A stretch of 64,000 nucleotides of DNA from Massilia sp. Root351. GTDB taxonomy: Bacteria; Pseudomonadota; Gammaproteobacteria; Burkholderiales; Burkholderiaceae_D. The notes under the pieces were generated by a model. The model saw nothing but the letters and a program-made list of their open reading frames with translations. It did no database searches and was not told where the DNA came from. Every line of letters starts with the position of its first letter. Positions within the stretch are counted from its first letter, which is position 1. Shown in pieces: positions 24,088 through 33,751 of the stretch. A program made the translations under genes and the position numbers. The DNA lies in NCBI RefSeq assembly GCF_001425045.1, contig NZ_LMDJ01000001.1, positions 311,859 to 375,858 on the forward strand, given 5' to 3'.

Positions 24088-25257
24088 ATGAAAATCCATG
24101 AGTATCAGGGCAAAGAAATCCTCCGAAAATTCGGAGTGACGGTTCCGCGCGGTATCCCGTGCCTGTCCGCAGACGACGCAGTCAAAGCTGCCGAGACGCT
24201 GGGCGGTTCGGTTTGGGTAGTCAAAGCGCAGATCCATGCTGGCGGCCGCGGCAAAGGCGGCGGCGTGAAAGTAGCCAAGTCCCTGGAACAAGTGAAAGAA
24301 TACGCTGACCAGATCATGGGCATGCAGCTGGTGACCCACCAGACCAGCCCTGAAGGCCAGAAAGTACGCCGCCTGCTGATCGAAGAAGGCGCGGACATCA
24401 AGAAAGAACTGTACGTATCCCTGGTAACCGACCGTGTTACCCAGCGCGTCGTGCTGATGGCTTCCTCCGAAGGCGGCATGGACATCGAAGAAGTTGCCGA
24501 GTCCCACCCAGAACTGATCCACACCATCGCCATCGATCCTGCAGTTGGCCTGACCGACGCTGAAGCGGCCGGCATCGCCGCCAAGATCGGCGTACCGGAA
24601 GGTTCGATCGCCGACGCCGTCACCAACCTGCAAGGCCTGTACAAAGCCTACTGGGAAACCGACGCATCGCTGGCCGAAATCAACCCGCTGATCCTGACCG
24701 GTTCGGGCAAAGTCATCGCCCTGGACGCCAAGTTCAACTTCGACGCCAACGCCCTGTTCCGCCAGCCGGAAATCGTCGCCTACCGCGACCTGGACGAAGA
24801 AGATCCAGCCGAAGTCGAAGCATCGAAATTCGACCTGGCCTACATCTCCCTGGACGGCAACATCGGCTGCCTGGTGAACGGCGCCGGCCTGGCCATGGCC
24901 ACCATGGACACCATCAAGCTGTTCGGCGGCGAGCCAGCCAACTTCCTGGACGTAGGCGGCGGCGCCACTGCAGAGAAAGTCACCGAAGCGTTCAAGATCA
25001 TGCTGAAGAACCCAGAGCTGAAAGCGATCCTGGTGAACATCTTCGGCGGCATCATGCGTTGCGACGTGATCGCCGAAGGCGTGATCACCGCATCGAAAGC
25101 CGTTTCGCTGAAAGTGCCTCTGGTGGTGCGCATGAAGGGCACCAACGAAGACTTGGGCAAGAAGATGCTGGCCGAATCCGGTCTGCCTATCATCGCAGCC
25201 GACACCATGGAAGATGCAGCCAAGAGCGTTGTCGCCGCTGCAGCCGGTCAAGCTTAA
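24088..25257 (+). CDS. sucC: Succinyl-CoA synthetase, ADP-forming, beta subunit
   Basis: The 389-residue protein begins [17 protein letters not shown], with an ATP-grasp domain and the [15 protein letters not shown] segment near the C-terminus, all classical SucC features. It forms a complex with SucD to convert succinyl-CoA to succinate with ATP synthesis in the TCA cycle. GAAGGGA precedes the start. Codon use is highly biased towards optimal codons, as expected for a strongly expressed gene. sucD follows after 13 bases. Confidence 0.98.
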   Translation: MKIHEYQGKEILRKFGVTVPRGIPCLSADDAVKAAETLGGSVWVVKAQIHAGGRGKGGGVKVAKSLEQVKEYADQIMGMQLVTHQTSPEGQKVRRLLIEEGADIKKELYVSLVTDRVTQRVVLMASSEGGMDIEEVAESHPELIHTIAIDPAVGLTDAEAAGIAAKIGVPEGSIADAVTNLQGLYKAYWETDASLAEINPLILTGSGKVIALDAKFNFDANALFRQPEIVAYRDLDEEDPAEVEASKFDLAYISLDGNIGCLVNGAGLAMATMDTIKLFGGEPANFLDVGGGATAEKVTEAFKIMLKNPELKAILVNIFGGIMRCDVIAEGVITASKAVSLKVPLVVRMKGTNEDLGKKMLAESGLPIIAADTMEDAAKSVVAAAAGQA

Positions 25258-25270
25258 TTAAGGAATCAAC

Positions 25271-26152
25271 ATGTCCATTCTGATCAATAAAGACACCAAA
25301 GTCGTCACCCAAGGCATCACCGGCAAGACCGGCCAGTTCCACACCCGTATGTGCCGCGAATACGCGAACGGCAAAAATGCCTTCGTCGCAGGCGTGAACC
25401 CGAAGAAAGCCGGCGAAGACTTCGAAGGCATTCCAATTTTCGCTAACGTAACCGAAGCGAAAAAAGAAACCGGCGCCAACGTTTCCGTGATCTACGTTCC
25501 ACCAGCAGGCGCAGCTGCCGCCATCTGGGAAGCCGTGGAAGCCGAAATGGACCTGGCCATTTGCATCACCGAAGGCATTCCTGTCCGCGACATGATGGCC
25601 CTGAAGGACCGCATGGCCAAAGCCGGCTCGAAGACCCTGCTGCTGGGCCCTAACTGCCCAGGCCTGATCACCCCTGACGAAATCAAGATCGGCATCATGC
25701 CAGGCCACATCCACCGCAAGGGCCGCATCGGCGTGGTTTCCCGTTCGGGCACCCTGACCTATGAAGCAGTGGCACAGCTGACCGCCCTGGGTCTGGGCCA
25801 GTCGTCGGCAGTTGGCATCGGCGGCGACCCGATCAACGGTCTGAAGCACATCGACATCATGAAGGCCTTCAACGACGATCCGGATACCGACGCGGTCATC
25901 ATGATCGGCGAAATCGGCGGTCCGGACGAAGCCAATGCTGCATATTGGATCAAGGACAACATGAAGAAGCCGGTAGTGGGCTTCATCGCCGGTGTCACCG
26001 CTCCTCCGGGCAAGCGCATGGGCCACGCCGGCGCGCTGATCTCCGGCGGCGCCGACACCGCGCAAGCCAAGCTGGAAATCATGGAAGCCTGCGGCATCAC
26101 CGTCACCAAGAACCCGTCCGAAATGGCGCGTCTGCTGAAGGCAATGCTGTAA
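25271..26152 (+). CDS. sucD: Succinyl-CoA synthetase, ADP-forming, alpha subunit
   Basis: The 293-residue protein starts MSILINKDTKVVTQGITGKTG (CoA-binding Rossmann fold). GPNCPGLITP lies near residue 122, and the phosphohistidine is in the GHAGALI segment near residue 250. It is the alpha partner of SucC, 13 bases downstream with AAGGAA before the start. A strong terminator follows. Confidence 0.98.
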   Translation: MSILINKDTKVVTQGITGKTGQFHTRMCREYANGKNAFVAGVNPKKAGEDFEGIPIFANVTEAKKETGANVSVIYVPPAGAAAAIWEAVEAEMDLAICITEGIPVRDMMALKDRMAKAGSKTLLLGPNCPGLITPDEIKIGIMPGHIHRKGRIGVVSRSGTLTYEAVAQLTALGLGQSSAVGIGGDPINGLKHIDIMKAFNDDPDTDAVIMIGEIGGPDEANAAYWIKDNMKKPVVGFIAGVTAPPGKRMGHAGALISGGADTAQAKLEIMEACGITVTKNPSEMARLLKAML

Positions 26153-26173
26153 TTCACTGTTTTAGTGAATAAT

Positions 26174-26201
26174 AACGGGGAGCTTAGGCTCCCCGTTTTT
26201 T
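26174..26201 (+). terminator. Intrinsic terminator after sucD
   Basis: A 10-bp perfect stem (AACGGGGAGC with GCTCCCCGTT) has a TTAG loop and is followed by a T run. It ends the sucCD operon. Confidence 0.93.
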
Positions 26202-26219
26202 ATTGCCTGGAGATTTTGC

Positions 26220-26924
26220 TTGGGGAAGATCATCATTTCGCGCGACGGCGTGGTGGAACAGGAAGTCCCGCTGAGCCGGGAACGGATGAGCATCGGCCGC
26301 CGCAGCCGCAACGACATCGTGCTGAGCCATCCGGCCGTCAGCGGCGAGCACGCCGTCATCACCACCATCCTCGACGAATCCTTCCTGGAAGACCTGCGCA
26401 GCACCAATGGCACCTTCGTCAACGGCCAGCGCGTGGGCAAGCACTTCCTGCAGCACCAGGACACCATCAAGATCGCCAGATACCGGATCGAATACCTGGC
26501 CGACGGCGTGCGCCCGGTTCCCGCACCGATGGGCGAGAGCGTCACCATCCCGGTCGCCCCTCCATACCGCCCGGGCTCCGCTCCGGCGGCCGCAAACGCG
26601 TCCACGCCCGCCGCCGCTGCGGCGCCTGCCGCGCTGTCCGCAGCATTACCCCCTGCCGCGCTTGGCCGCATTGAAGTGCTGAACGGCGCCAACGCGGGCA
26701 AGCAACTGGCGCTGACCAAACCGCTGACCACGCTGGGCCGGCCCGGCGTGCAGGTGATTGTCGTCTCGCGCGCGGCGGACGGCTATTCCGTGGTGCAAGC
26801 CGACGGCGACGCCATCGCCACCCTGAACGGCGCCGCCCTTGGCAGGCAGCCCCAACGCCTGCAAAACGGCGACGTGCTTGACCTGAGCGGCACGCAGATG
26901 GCATTCAAACAAGATTTAGCCTGA
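26220..26924 (+). CDS. FHA domain-containing protein
   Basis: The 234-residue protein starts at TTG, with GGAG 7 bases upstream. Residues 1-90 form a forkhead-associated domain with SIGRRSRNDIVL, VSGEHA and STNGTFVNG, the phosphothreonine-binding motifs. An Ala/Pro-rich linker (about 100-150) follows, then a second weaker FHA-like segment (GKQLALTKPLTTLGRPG). FHA proteins act in Ser/Thr phosphorylation or secretion complexes. Placement before a type IV pilin could hint at a role with surface structures, but this is only inferred. Confidence 0.9.
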   Translation: MGKIIISRDGVVEQEVPLSRERMSIGRRSRNDIVLSHPAVSGEHAVITTILDESFLEDLRSTNGTFVNGQRVGKHFLQHQDTIKIARYRIEYLADGVRPVPAPMGESVTIPVAPPYRPGSAPAAANASTPAAAAAPAALSAALPPAALGRIEVLNGANAGKQLALTKPLTTLGRPGVQVIVVSRAADGYSVVQADGDAIATLNGAALGRQPQRLQNGDVLDLSGTQMAFKQDLA

Positions 26925-26976
26925 CAAAAATCGTCAACTGCCAAACTTCGGCAGCCCGGCTGACAAAAATCGTCAG
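26921..26976. repeat. Two copies of a CTGAC-N7-GTCA palindrome, likely activator sites
   Basis: The element CTGACAAAAATCGTCA occurs at 26921-26936 and again at 26960-26975 (extended with G at 26976 to a full CTGAC...GTCAG palindrome), 39 bases apart. A partial third copy (GTGACGAAAATT) starts at 26992. They lie 60-120 bases upstream of a sigma-54 promoter, where enhancer-binding proteins such as PilR bind. Confidence 0.6.
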
Positions 26977-27038
26977 CCAGACGGGGCCGAAGTGACGAAA
27001 ATTGGCGCAGATTACATGCAAAAGGCCGGTTTAGGACC

Positions 27039-27053
27039 TGGCACACCAATTGC
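27039..27053 (+). promoter_or_regulatory. Sigma-54 promoter of the pilin gene
   Basis: TGGCAC, 5 bases, then TTGC exactly fits the -24/-12 consensus (TGGCAC-N5-TTGC). It is 54 bases upstream of the pilin start. Type IV pilin genes are commonly transcribed from sigma-54 promoters under PilR control. Confidence 0.9.
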
Positions 27054-27106
27054 TCTAACTCAAGTGTGGCACCAAACAACCAGTTCACCCCTTGAGGAGC
27101 AGCAAA

Positions 27107-27604
27107 ATGAAATCCATGAAAATGATGAAGAAACAAGCCCAAGCCGGTTTCACCCTGATCGAACTGATGATCGTCGTGGCAATTATCGGTATCCTGGCAG
27201 CAGTGGCAATTCCTGCGTACAGCGACTACACCATCAAAGCCAAGGTCGGTAATGCACTGGGTTCGGTCAACTCCATCAAGACTGCGGTTGGTCTGTGCTC
27301 GCAAGAAGCCGGTGGCTCGTTCGACACCTGCGATACCGGCTCCGGCGGCGTTCCTGTTTTCACCCCAACTAAAGAAGTCGCCGGCGTAACCGTCACGAAC
27401 GGTACCATTGTCTTGACCATGGGTACTGGCATCGGCACTGGTGTGGATGGTCTGCTCATTACCATGGCACCTACGCTGAACGGCTCGACGATTTCTTGGG
27501 ATAACACGACCACGGTGACTCAACCTGCCGCACTGGCCGCCATTACGAAGAATAACGTTACCGCGGCAGCAGCCCCAGCCCCAGCCCCAGCGCCAGCCCC
27601 ATAA
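27107..27604 (+). CDS. Type IV pilin (major pilin-like)
   Basis: The 165-residue prepilin has a basic leader ending AQAG, then F15[23 protein letters not shown], the PilD cleavage and assembly signature with Glu at mature position 5. Two cysteines (C64 and C75) could form a short disulfide loop, unlike the C-terminal loop of classical PilA. The C-terminus ends in an Ala-Pro run (about residues 153-165) encoded by CCCAGC hexamers. ATG at 27107 was chosen because GAGGAG lies before it; an in-frame TTG at 27092 overlaps that site. Controlled by a sigma-54 promoter. Confidence 0.9.
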   Translation: MKSMKMMKKQAQAGFTLIELMIVVAIIGILAAVAIPAYSDYTIKAKVGNALGSVNSIKTAVGLCSQEAGGSFDTCDTGSGGVPVFTPTKEVAGVTVTNGTIVLTMGTGIGTGVDGLLITMAPTLNGSTISWDNTTTVTQPAALAAITKNNVTAAAAPAPAPAPAP

Positions 27605-27647
27605 GCTAACACCCCATCACCGCAGACGGCGCTCCGGCGCCGGCGCG

Positions 27648-27678
27648 AAAAAAAACCTGGCCTCGGCCAGGTTTTTTT
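27648..27678. terminator. Bidirectional terminator between pilin and PilZ genes
   Basis: A stem CCTGGC/GCCAGG with a CTCG loop is flanked by eight A on the left and seven T on the right, so it can stop transcription from both converging genes. Confidence 0.9.
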
Positions 27679-27688
27679 GCTTTTATGC

Positions 27689-28402
27689 CTACACAATCTT
27701 CTGCCGGTCGGCGATCAGCGCTTCGTAGGTGAGGTTCTGCAGCAAGGTGTAATGCGTCGGGTCGAGATTCACGAACTGCACGCCATAGGTGAACACCTCC
27801 GGCTTGTCGCCCGCCGCAGGCTTGATCACGTTGATATTGCGGATGCTCGCGTGCGTGTTGACCAGCACCTGCCGGTTGCCCGGCTGCGCAATCAGCGTGA
27901 ACGACAGTCCCACCATCGCATCATCCGATTCCAGTTGCCGCTTCGATTCGATCAGCGCCCCCGACACGCTCAGGTTCACCAGGAACACCGACACGCTGCC
28001 GCTGGTCTCGCAGCTCAGCTGCGCCGGAATATCCACCTTCACCCGCATCGCCGTGCGCAAGCTGGTACCCTGGATCTTCTCGGGGAAGGACAGGTGGGCG
28101 TAGAACAGCGGCCGCCCGAACACGCGCTGCACGATGGCCGAGAAGGAACATACGTTCACGCCCGAAAACACCCGTATGGTCAGCTTGTCCCCCTCGGTGA
28201 CCGAGATGGGCGCGCCGCTTTCGAACGGCACCTTGACGATCATGTACTCGTCCTTCACCCAGCCGATCAGCGTGGAAAAGTGCTGGATTGGCTTCATGGT
28301 CCGGTGCGTGATGAACTGTATCCTCCCTCCGACCTGGAGGTTCATCTGTTCAAATTCATATTCCTGAGGCTTGATCTCGGCTGGCGTGCTACCACTGCTC
28401 AT
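27689..28402 (-). CDS. PilZ domain / YcgR-like flagellar brake protein
   Basis: The 237-residue protein has a YcgR-type N-terminal domain (QVGGRIQFITH to about residue 110) followed by a PilZ domain with RTAMR (the RxxxR motif) near residue 117 and NLSVSGALIE (D/NxSxxG) near residue 144. Both c-di-GMP binding motifs are intact. Such proteins slow flagella or affect surface traits when c-di-GMP is high. It is convergent with the pilin gene and shares a terminator with it. Confidence 0.9.
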   Translation of the reverse strand: MSSGSTPAEIKPQEYEFEQMNLQVGGRIQFITHRTMKPIQHFSTLIGWVKDEYMIVKVPFESGAPISVTEGDKLTIRVFSGVNVCSFSAIVQRVFGRPLFYAHLSFPEKIQGTSLRTAMRVKVDIPAQLSCETSGSVSVFLVNLSVSGALIESKRQLESDDAMVGLSFTLIAQPGNRQVLVNTHASIRNINVIKPAAGDKPEVFTYGVQFVNLDPTHYTLLQNLTYEALIADRQKIV

Positions 28403-28479
28403 TCGTGCGCCCTTTTGTTGTTCCTATGTCTATGAAATCGATTATATACCGGGGGTAATATTTTTACAGTATTGCAATA

Positions 28480-31400
28480 ATGACGCTCCTTTCTATACCA
28501 TCGCAGCACTCCACCGTAACAATGCCGTGCCACATGATGATCCTGCCTGCCATCACATCCCTGTTGTTTCTGTTATTGCTCGCCGGGTATCCAACCGCCG
28601 CTGCGGCCGCGCCCCGGCCGCTGCTCATCGACTACACCCACACAGCCTGGACTGAGCTGGACGGCGCGCCGGCCGGCGCGACGAAGTTTGCGCAAGCGCC
28701 GGACGGCTGGCTGTGGATCTCCACTCCAACCGGCCTGTATCGCTTCGACGGCGTGCGCTTCGAGCGCACCGAGAAGGTCTACGGCCATCCGCTTGCCGCC
28801 AGCAACATCATGGGCCTGGCCACCACGCAGGATGGCGCAGTCTGGGTCGGCTACCGCGTCGGCGGCGTGTCGGTCTTCAGGAAGGACGGCGCGCACACCT
28901 ATGGGGAAAGCGACGGCCTGCGAACAGTGGGCGTCATGCATATCGAAGCGGCGCCGGACGGGGCGGTCTGGGCCGCCATGCGCGACGGCGTGGCGGTGCT
29001 GCCCCCGGGCGGCAAGCGCTTCCAATACCTTGGCCCCGAAGCCGGCCTGCCGTCGCTGGGCGCGTTCCAGATCCTGTTCACCCGCGATGGCGTCACCTGG
29101 ATCGGTACCAACACCGGGGCCTACTTCCGCCGGCCGGGCGAAACCCGCTTCAGCCAGGCATGGCCGCGCAAGGCGCTCGTGGCGCTGTGCGAAGCGCCCG
29201 ACGGCGCCCTGTGGGGCAACGATTTTGCAGGCGGCTACTACCGGATACACACCGTCGCCCCCGCCGCCGGGGAGGGACCCGTCAAGCCCGAGCTCGAAGG
29301 CTCGTTCATGCGCTTCGACCGGCAGGGCACCATGTGGATGATCCACCGCGACAGCCTGGAGCGCAGGCTGGCGCCCGACGGTCCCAGCCTGCCCGACCAG
29401 CGCCTGTCGAAACTGAACGGTATCAGCGGCCCCATGCTGGGCGCCTCATTCCTGGACCGCGAAGGCAATCTGTGGATCGGCACTTCGCGCGGCATAGACC
29501 GGCTGCGCCCGAACCGCTTGCGCACCATGCCCGTCGAGAAGCAGCTGGAGTTTCCGGCGCTGGTGGCCGGGCCGTCCGGCGACGTATGGGTGGGCGACTA
29601 TTCGGGCGACGTGTGGAGCTACCGCGCCGAGGGCCGTGTCCGCCGCGAGGTCGCGGGGCCGATCACTGCCAGCTACACCGGCCCGGACGGCGTACTGTGG
29701 CTGGGCGGAATGGAAGGCGTGCAGCGCCGCGCGCCCGATGGCAGCGAGACGCTGATACGCTCGCCGGACGAGGTGAAAAGCCTGCGCATACACGCCATGC
29801 AGCAGGACCGCGACGGCGCCCTGTGGGTCTCCTTCTCGTCCGGCAAAGGCGTATACAAGCTTGTGCAAGGGGCATGGACGAAGCTGGGCGCTTTGCAGGG
29901 CATTCCCGCGCCGCTGATCACCACCATGGCGCTCGATGGCGAAGGCAACGTCTGGATGGGGCATCTGCGCAGCCAGATCACGGTCGCCGCACCAGGGCAG
30001 GTACGCCGGCTCGGGCCGCAACAGGGTTTGCAGATCGGGACCGCCTTGCATCTGTACTTCGACGGCAACACCATGTGGGCCGGCGGCGAAAACGGCGTTG
30101 CCGCCTACCGGGACGGCCGTTTCGTCCCCCTGCGCGGTGAACGCAGCGAGCAATTCAGGGGCGTGTCCGGCATCGTGCGCCTGCCCGGCGGCGACCTGTG
30201 GCTGAACGGGGCAGACGGCCTGTTCCGCGTTTCCTCAGCCGACCTCGGCGCGTGGCTGAACAGCGGCGCGAAGCCGGTGGCATTCGAGCGCTTCAATGCG
30301 CAGGACGGCATGCAGGGGCGCGCGCCGCAGTTGCGGCCGGTGCCCTCGCTGAGGCTGTCAAGCGAGGGCGCGTTGTGGTACGCCACCACCGGCTCGGTCG
30401 GCACCATCGATCCGGCCAGGATCCCGCGCAATCCGTTGCCGCCCCCGGTGGAAGTGGTCAGCGTGCTGTCCGGTGGCGTGCGCTACGCCATCCCGGATGC
30501 CGGCGCGCTGGCGCTGCCGCAGGGCACGCGCGACCTGCAGATCGACTTCACCGCGCTGAGCCTGTCGCTTCCGGAGCGCGTGCGGCTGCGCTATCGGCTG
30601 GCCGGGCTGGATCAAGCGTGGCAAGAGCCGGAAGGGCGGCGGCAGGCGTACTACACCAATCTGGCACCCGGCAAATACCGTTTCGAGGTCACGGCATCGA
30701 ACGAAGACCATCTATGGAACACCAAGGGCGCGGCGCTGGAACTGGAAATACCGCCCACCTTCGTGCAAACCGGCTGGTTCAAGCTGCTGCTGGGTGCGCT
30801 CGTGCTGCTGCTGTTGTACGCGGCTTATGCGCTGCGCATACGCTACCTCACGCGGCGGATGCAGGAACGGCTGCAAGAGCGCCTGGCGGAGCGCACCCGC
30901 ATCGCGCGCGCCCTGCACGACACCCTGTTGCAGAGCATGCACTCGTTGCTGATCTCCTTCGACGCGCACAGCCGCCACTTGGAGGAGGGCACGCAGGAGC
31001 GCACCCGCCTGGACCGTACCCTCAACCTGGCGGAGCAGCTGCTGGTGGAAGGCCGCGACCAGATCCTGGACTTGCGCGCGTCGGCCTCGCCGGACATGCT
31101 GGAGCTGACCCTCGAGCAGCTCGGCAAGGCGCTGGCCGACCACCGTCCGCATGCGTTCGCCATGCAGGTCGCCGGCACGCCGAGGCAGTTGCGCAAGGAA
31201 GTGCAGGATGAGATTTACGCCGTCGCGCGGGAGGCGCTGTTCAATGCTTCGCGTTACGCCGATGCCACGCGCATCGAACTGGAACTGGCGTATGGCGGCA
31301 GCGCCTTCGTGCTGCGCATCCGGGACAACGGCCGGGGGCTGGACGAGTCGGTGGCCGCTGCCGGCCACCGGCCGGGCCACTGGGGCCTGGTCGGCATGCG

Positions 31401-31500
31401 CGAGCGCGCCGGCGGCATCGGCGCCAGCCTGGAGATCGGCAGCAAGCCGGGCGCCGGCACCGAGATCACGCTGACGGTGCCCGGCAAGCGGGCGTACTGA
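28480..31500 (+). CDS. Sensor histidine kinase with two-component regulator propeller and Y_Y_Y domain
   Basis: The 1006-residue protein has a signal-like N-terminus, then many WxGT-type propeller blades (WLWISTPTGLYRFDG, VTWIGTNTGAYF, NLWIGTSRGIDR) to about residue 645. A Y_Y_Y domain (about 655-760), a membrane span near 767-785, and a HisKA_3 kinase with His813 in ALHDTLLQ follow, with the ATPase domain at the end (DNGRGLD, GLVGMRERA). It should sense an external ligand and phosphorylate a LuxR-type response regulator, but none is adjacent. The start at 28480 lacks a clear ribosome site; Met at 28522 is a plausible alternative. Confidence 0.9.
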   Translation: MTLLSIPSQHSTVTMPCHMMILPAITSLLFLLLLAGYPTAAAAAPRPLLIDYTHTAWTELDGAPAGATKFAQAPDGWLWISTPTGLYRFDGVRFERTEKVYGHPLAASNIMGLATTQDGAVWVGYRVGGVSVFRKDGAHTYGESDGLRTVGVMHIEAAPDGAVWAAMRDGVAVLPPGGKRFQYLGPEAGLPSLGAFQILFTRDGVTWIGTNTGAYFRRPGETRFSQAWPRKALVALCEAPDGALWGNDFAGGYYRIHTVAPAAGEGPVKPELEGSFMRFDRQGTMWMIHRDSLERRLAPDGPSLPDQRLSKLNGISGPMLGASFLDREGNLWIGTSRGIDRLRPNRLRTMPVEKQLEFPALVAGPSGDVWVGDYSGDVWSYRAEGRVRREVAGPITASYTGPDGVLWLGGMEGVQRRAPDGSETLIRSPDEVKSLRIHAMQQDRDGALWVSFSSGKGVYKLVQGAWTKLGALQGIPAPLITTMALDGEGNVWMGHLRSQITVAAPGQVRRLGPQQGLQIGTALHLYFDGNTMWAGGENGVAAYRDGRFVPLRGERSEQFRGVSGIVRLPGGDLWLNGADGLFRVSSADLGAWLNSGAKPVAFERFNAQDGMQGRAPQLRPVPSLRLSSEGALWYATTGSVGTIDPARIPRNPLPPPVEVVSVLSGGVRYAIPDAGALALPQGTRDLQIDFTALSLSLPERVRLRYRLAGLDQAWQEPEGRRQAYYTNLAPGKYRFEVTASNEDHLWNTKGAALELEIPPTFVQTGWFKLLLGALVLLLLYAAYALRIRYLTRRMQERLQERLAERTRIARALHDTLLQSMHSLLISFDAHSRHLEEGTQERTRLDRTLNLAEQLLVEGRDQILDLRASASPDMLELTLEQLGKALADHRPHAFAMQVAGTPRQLRKEVQDEIYAVAREALFNASRYADATRIELELAYGGSAFVLRIRDNGRGLDESVAAAGHRPGHWGLVGMRERAGGIGASLEIGSKPGAGTEITLTVPGKRAY

Positions 31501-31528
31501 GCCGCGTACGGAGCCGCGTACTGAAAAC

Positions 31529-32026
31529 TTAGCTGGTCGCGCTCCAGTCGCCGCTCTTGCCGCCGTGCTTTTCCATCACGCGGATATCGGACATCACCAT
31601 GCCGCGGTCGACCGCCTTGCACATGTCGTACACGGTCAGCAGCCCCACCTGCACCGCAGTCAGCGCCTCCATTTCCACGCCGGTCTTGCCGTAGGTTTCC
31701 ACCTGCGCAGTGCAGTGCACGCTGGAGGCGGCCTCGTCGGTGGTGAAGTCCACCGTCACGCGCGTCAGCGCCAGCGGATGGCACAGCGGCACCAGGTCGC
31801 TGGTGCGCTTGGCGCCCATGATGGCGGCGATGCGCGCGATCCCCAGCACGTCCCCCTTCTTTGCGCTTCCCGCTAAAATGATCGCCAGCGTCTCCGGTTT
31901 CATGCGGATACTGCCGGCGGCCACGGCGGTGCGGTGCGTTTCCTGTTTTGCGCCGACGTCCACCATGTGGGCCTGGCCGGTGGTGTCGAAGTGGGTGAGC
32001 TGGTCTGGGGCTGGAGTGCTGGTCAT
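31529..32026 (-). CDS. moaC: Cyclic pyranopterin monophosphate synthase
   Basis: The 165-residue protein has [18 protein letters not shown] and [11 protein letters not shown], all MoaC active-site motifs. MoaC works after MoaA to make cPMP, the first stable intermediate of molybdenum cofactor synthesis. It is a single gene here, divergent from the BepA-like protease and convergent with the large kinase. Confidence 0.97.
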   Translation of the reverse strand: MTSTPAPDQLTHFDTTGQAHMVDVGAKQETHRTAVAAGSIRMKPETLAIILAGSAKKGDVLGIARIAAIMGAKRTSDLVPLCHPLALTRVTVDFTTDEAASSVHCTAQVETYGKTGVEMEALTAVQVGLLTVYDMCKAVDRGMVMSDIRVMEKHGGKSGDWSATS

Positions 32027-32073
32027 TGGAGTATAGTTCGTCAGTTGCAGGTATCGACAGGTATCATATCATT

Positions 32074-33636
32074 GTGAAATCAAAACGTTTTTTGCTGCGC
32101 TTGCTCCCTCTGGCTGCATCCCTGCTGTTGGCCGCCCCCACGGGCATGGCCCAGATGCCGCTGTCCAAGCCCCTGAATCTCCCCAGCCTCGGCGACACCG
32201 AGCGGCAGGAGCTGTCGCCGTTGATCGAGCGCAAGCTGGGCGAGGAGATCATGTATGACATCCGCAGCAACAAGGATTACCTCGACGACGCCCCCATCCT
32301 GGAATACCTGAACACGCTGGGCAACACCCTGGTGGCGGCCCATCCGGGCGCGCGCGGCGAGGCCAGCTTCAACTACTTCTTCTTCGCCGTGCGCGACGGC
32401 CAGCTGAACGCGTTCGCGCTGCCGGGTGGCTTCATAGCCGTGCATTCGGCGCTGCTGCTGGCGGCGCAGTCCGAGTCCGAACTGGCGTCGGTGCTGGGCC
32501 ACGAAATCGGCCACGTGGCGCAGCGCCACATCGCGCGCCAGCTGGGGCAGCAGAAGCAGGACGCGCTGATCCCGCTGGCGGCCATGATCCTGGCCATCCT
32601 GGCGGCCAAGTCCAGTCCGGACGCGGCCATGGGGGTGATGATGGGCGGGCAGGGCCTGGCCATCCAGCGGCAGCTCAACTTCGGCCGCGATGCCGAACGC
32701 GAGGCGGACCGGGTCGGTTTCCAGATCATGGGCGAGGCCGGTTTCGACACCAGCGGCATGGTGGCTTTCTTCCAGCGCATGCAGACCGCCAGCCGCAACT
32801 ACAGCGACCTGGTGCCGGCCTATCTGCTGACCCATCCGTTGACCACCGAACGCATCGCCGACATCCAGGCCCGCATCCGCGAGCAGCCCTACAAGCAGCG
32901 CCTCGACAGCCTGGCGTTCTACCTGGTGCGCTCGCGCGCGCGGGTGCTGCAGGATTTGAGCACGCAGGGGCTGGCGGAGTCGATCCAGTATTTCGAAAGC
33001 CTGATGGAACAGGACAACCGCCAGCAGAAGACGGCCGGCCAGTACGGCATGGCCTTCGCCATGTTCAAGAAGAACGATTTCGTGGCGGCGCAGCGCTGGC
33101 TGGACAAGGCCCGCGCCACCATCGAGGCGCCGATGCCGGCCGGCGTGTTCGGCATGGGCAAGCGCGACACGGCGCCGACCGTGTTCACCAGCCTGTCGCT
33201 CGATATCAAGCTGGCGCAGGAGTCGAATCAGGCGATGGTGGCGGCGGCCTTGAAGGAGGCGCTGGCGGCGCACCAGCAGTTCCCGTTGTCGCGCGGCATT
33301 GCGCACCAGTACGCGGAGGCGATGATACTGTCCGGCCAGCTGGAGGAGGCGGCGCGCTACTTGCGCGAGCAGGCGCAGTTCTACAAGGAAGAGCCGGAGG
33401 TGCACGATCTGCTGGCCAGGGCGTATGCGAAGCAGGGCAAGATGGCCTTGCAGCATATGGCGCTGGCGGAGTCGTACACTTTGCAGGGCGGCACGCTGGC
33501 GGCGCTGGACCAGCTGAACCTGGCGCGCAAGGCCAGCGATGCGTCCTTCTACGACCAGGCGCAGATCGATGCGCGCGAACGCGAGCTCAAGCAGCGGCGC
33601 AAGGATGCAATGGGGGACAAGTACAAGGAGCCGTAG
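32074..33636 (+). CDS. M48 family metalloprotease, BepA/YfgC-like
   Basis: The 520-residue protein (GTG start chosen because it begins a clean signal peptide, MKSKRFLLRLLPLAASLLL) has the zinc motif HEIGH at residues 143-147, a third ligand Glu in DAEREADRVG, and a C-terminal TPR-like helical region. BepA-type proteases live in the periplasm and help or degrade outer membrane proteins during assembly. An upstream TTG at 32026 is in frame but would put extra residues before the signal peptide and overlap moaC. The TPR part is complete. Confidence 0.92.
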   Translation: MKSKRFLLRLLPLAASLLLAAPTGMAQMPLSKPLNLPSLGDTERQELSPLIERKLGEEIMYDIRSNKDYLDDAPILEYLNTLGNTLVAAHPGARGEASFNYFFFAVRDGQLNAFALPGGFIAVHSALLLAAQSESELASVLGHEIGHVAQRHIARQLGQQKQDALIPLAAMILAILAAKSSPDAAMGVMMGGQGLAIQRQLNFGRDAEREADRVGFQIMGEAGFDTSGMVAFFQRMQTASRNYSDLVPAYLLTHPLTTERIADIQARIREQPYKQRLDSLAFYLVRSRARVLQDLSTQGLAESIQYFESLMEQDNRQQKTAGQYGMAFAMFKKNDFVAAQRWLDKARATIEAPMPAGVFGMGKRDTAPTVFTSLSLDIKLAQESNQAMVAAALKEALAAHQQFPLSRGIAHQYAEAMILSGQLEEAARYLREQAQFYKEEPEVHDLLARAYAKQGKMALQHMALAESYTLQGGTLAALDQLNLARKASDASFYDQAQIDARERELKQRRKDAMGDKYKEP

Positions 33637-33751
33637 GCGGCGCCTGGCGGACTACGCGCTGCGCGCTAATCCGCCCTGTGGGCGAGCGGGACGAGCGGGT
33701 AGCCGGCCGCGTAGCGCGGGTTCGGTGCGGAGCACCGTAAGCCGCCGGGCG

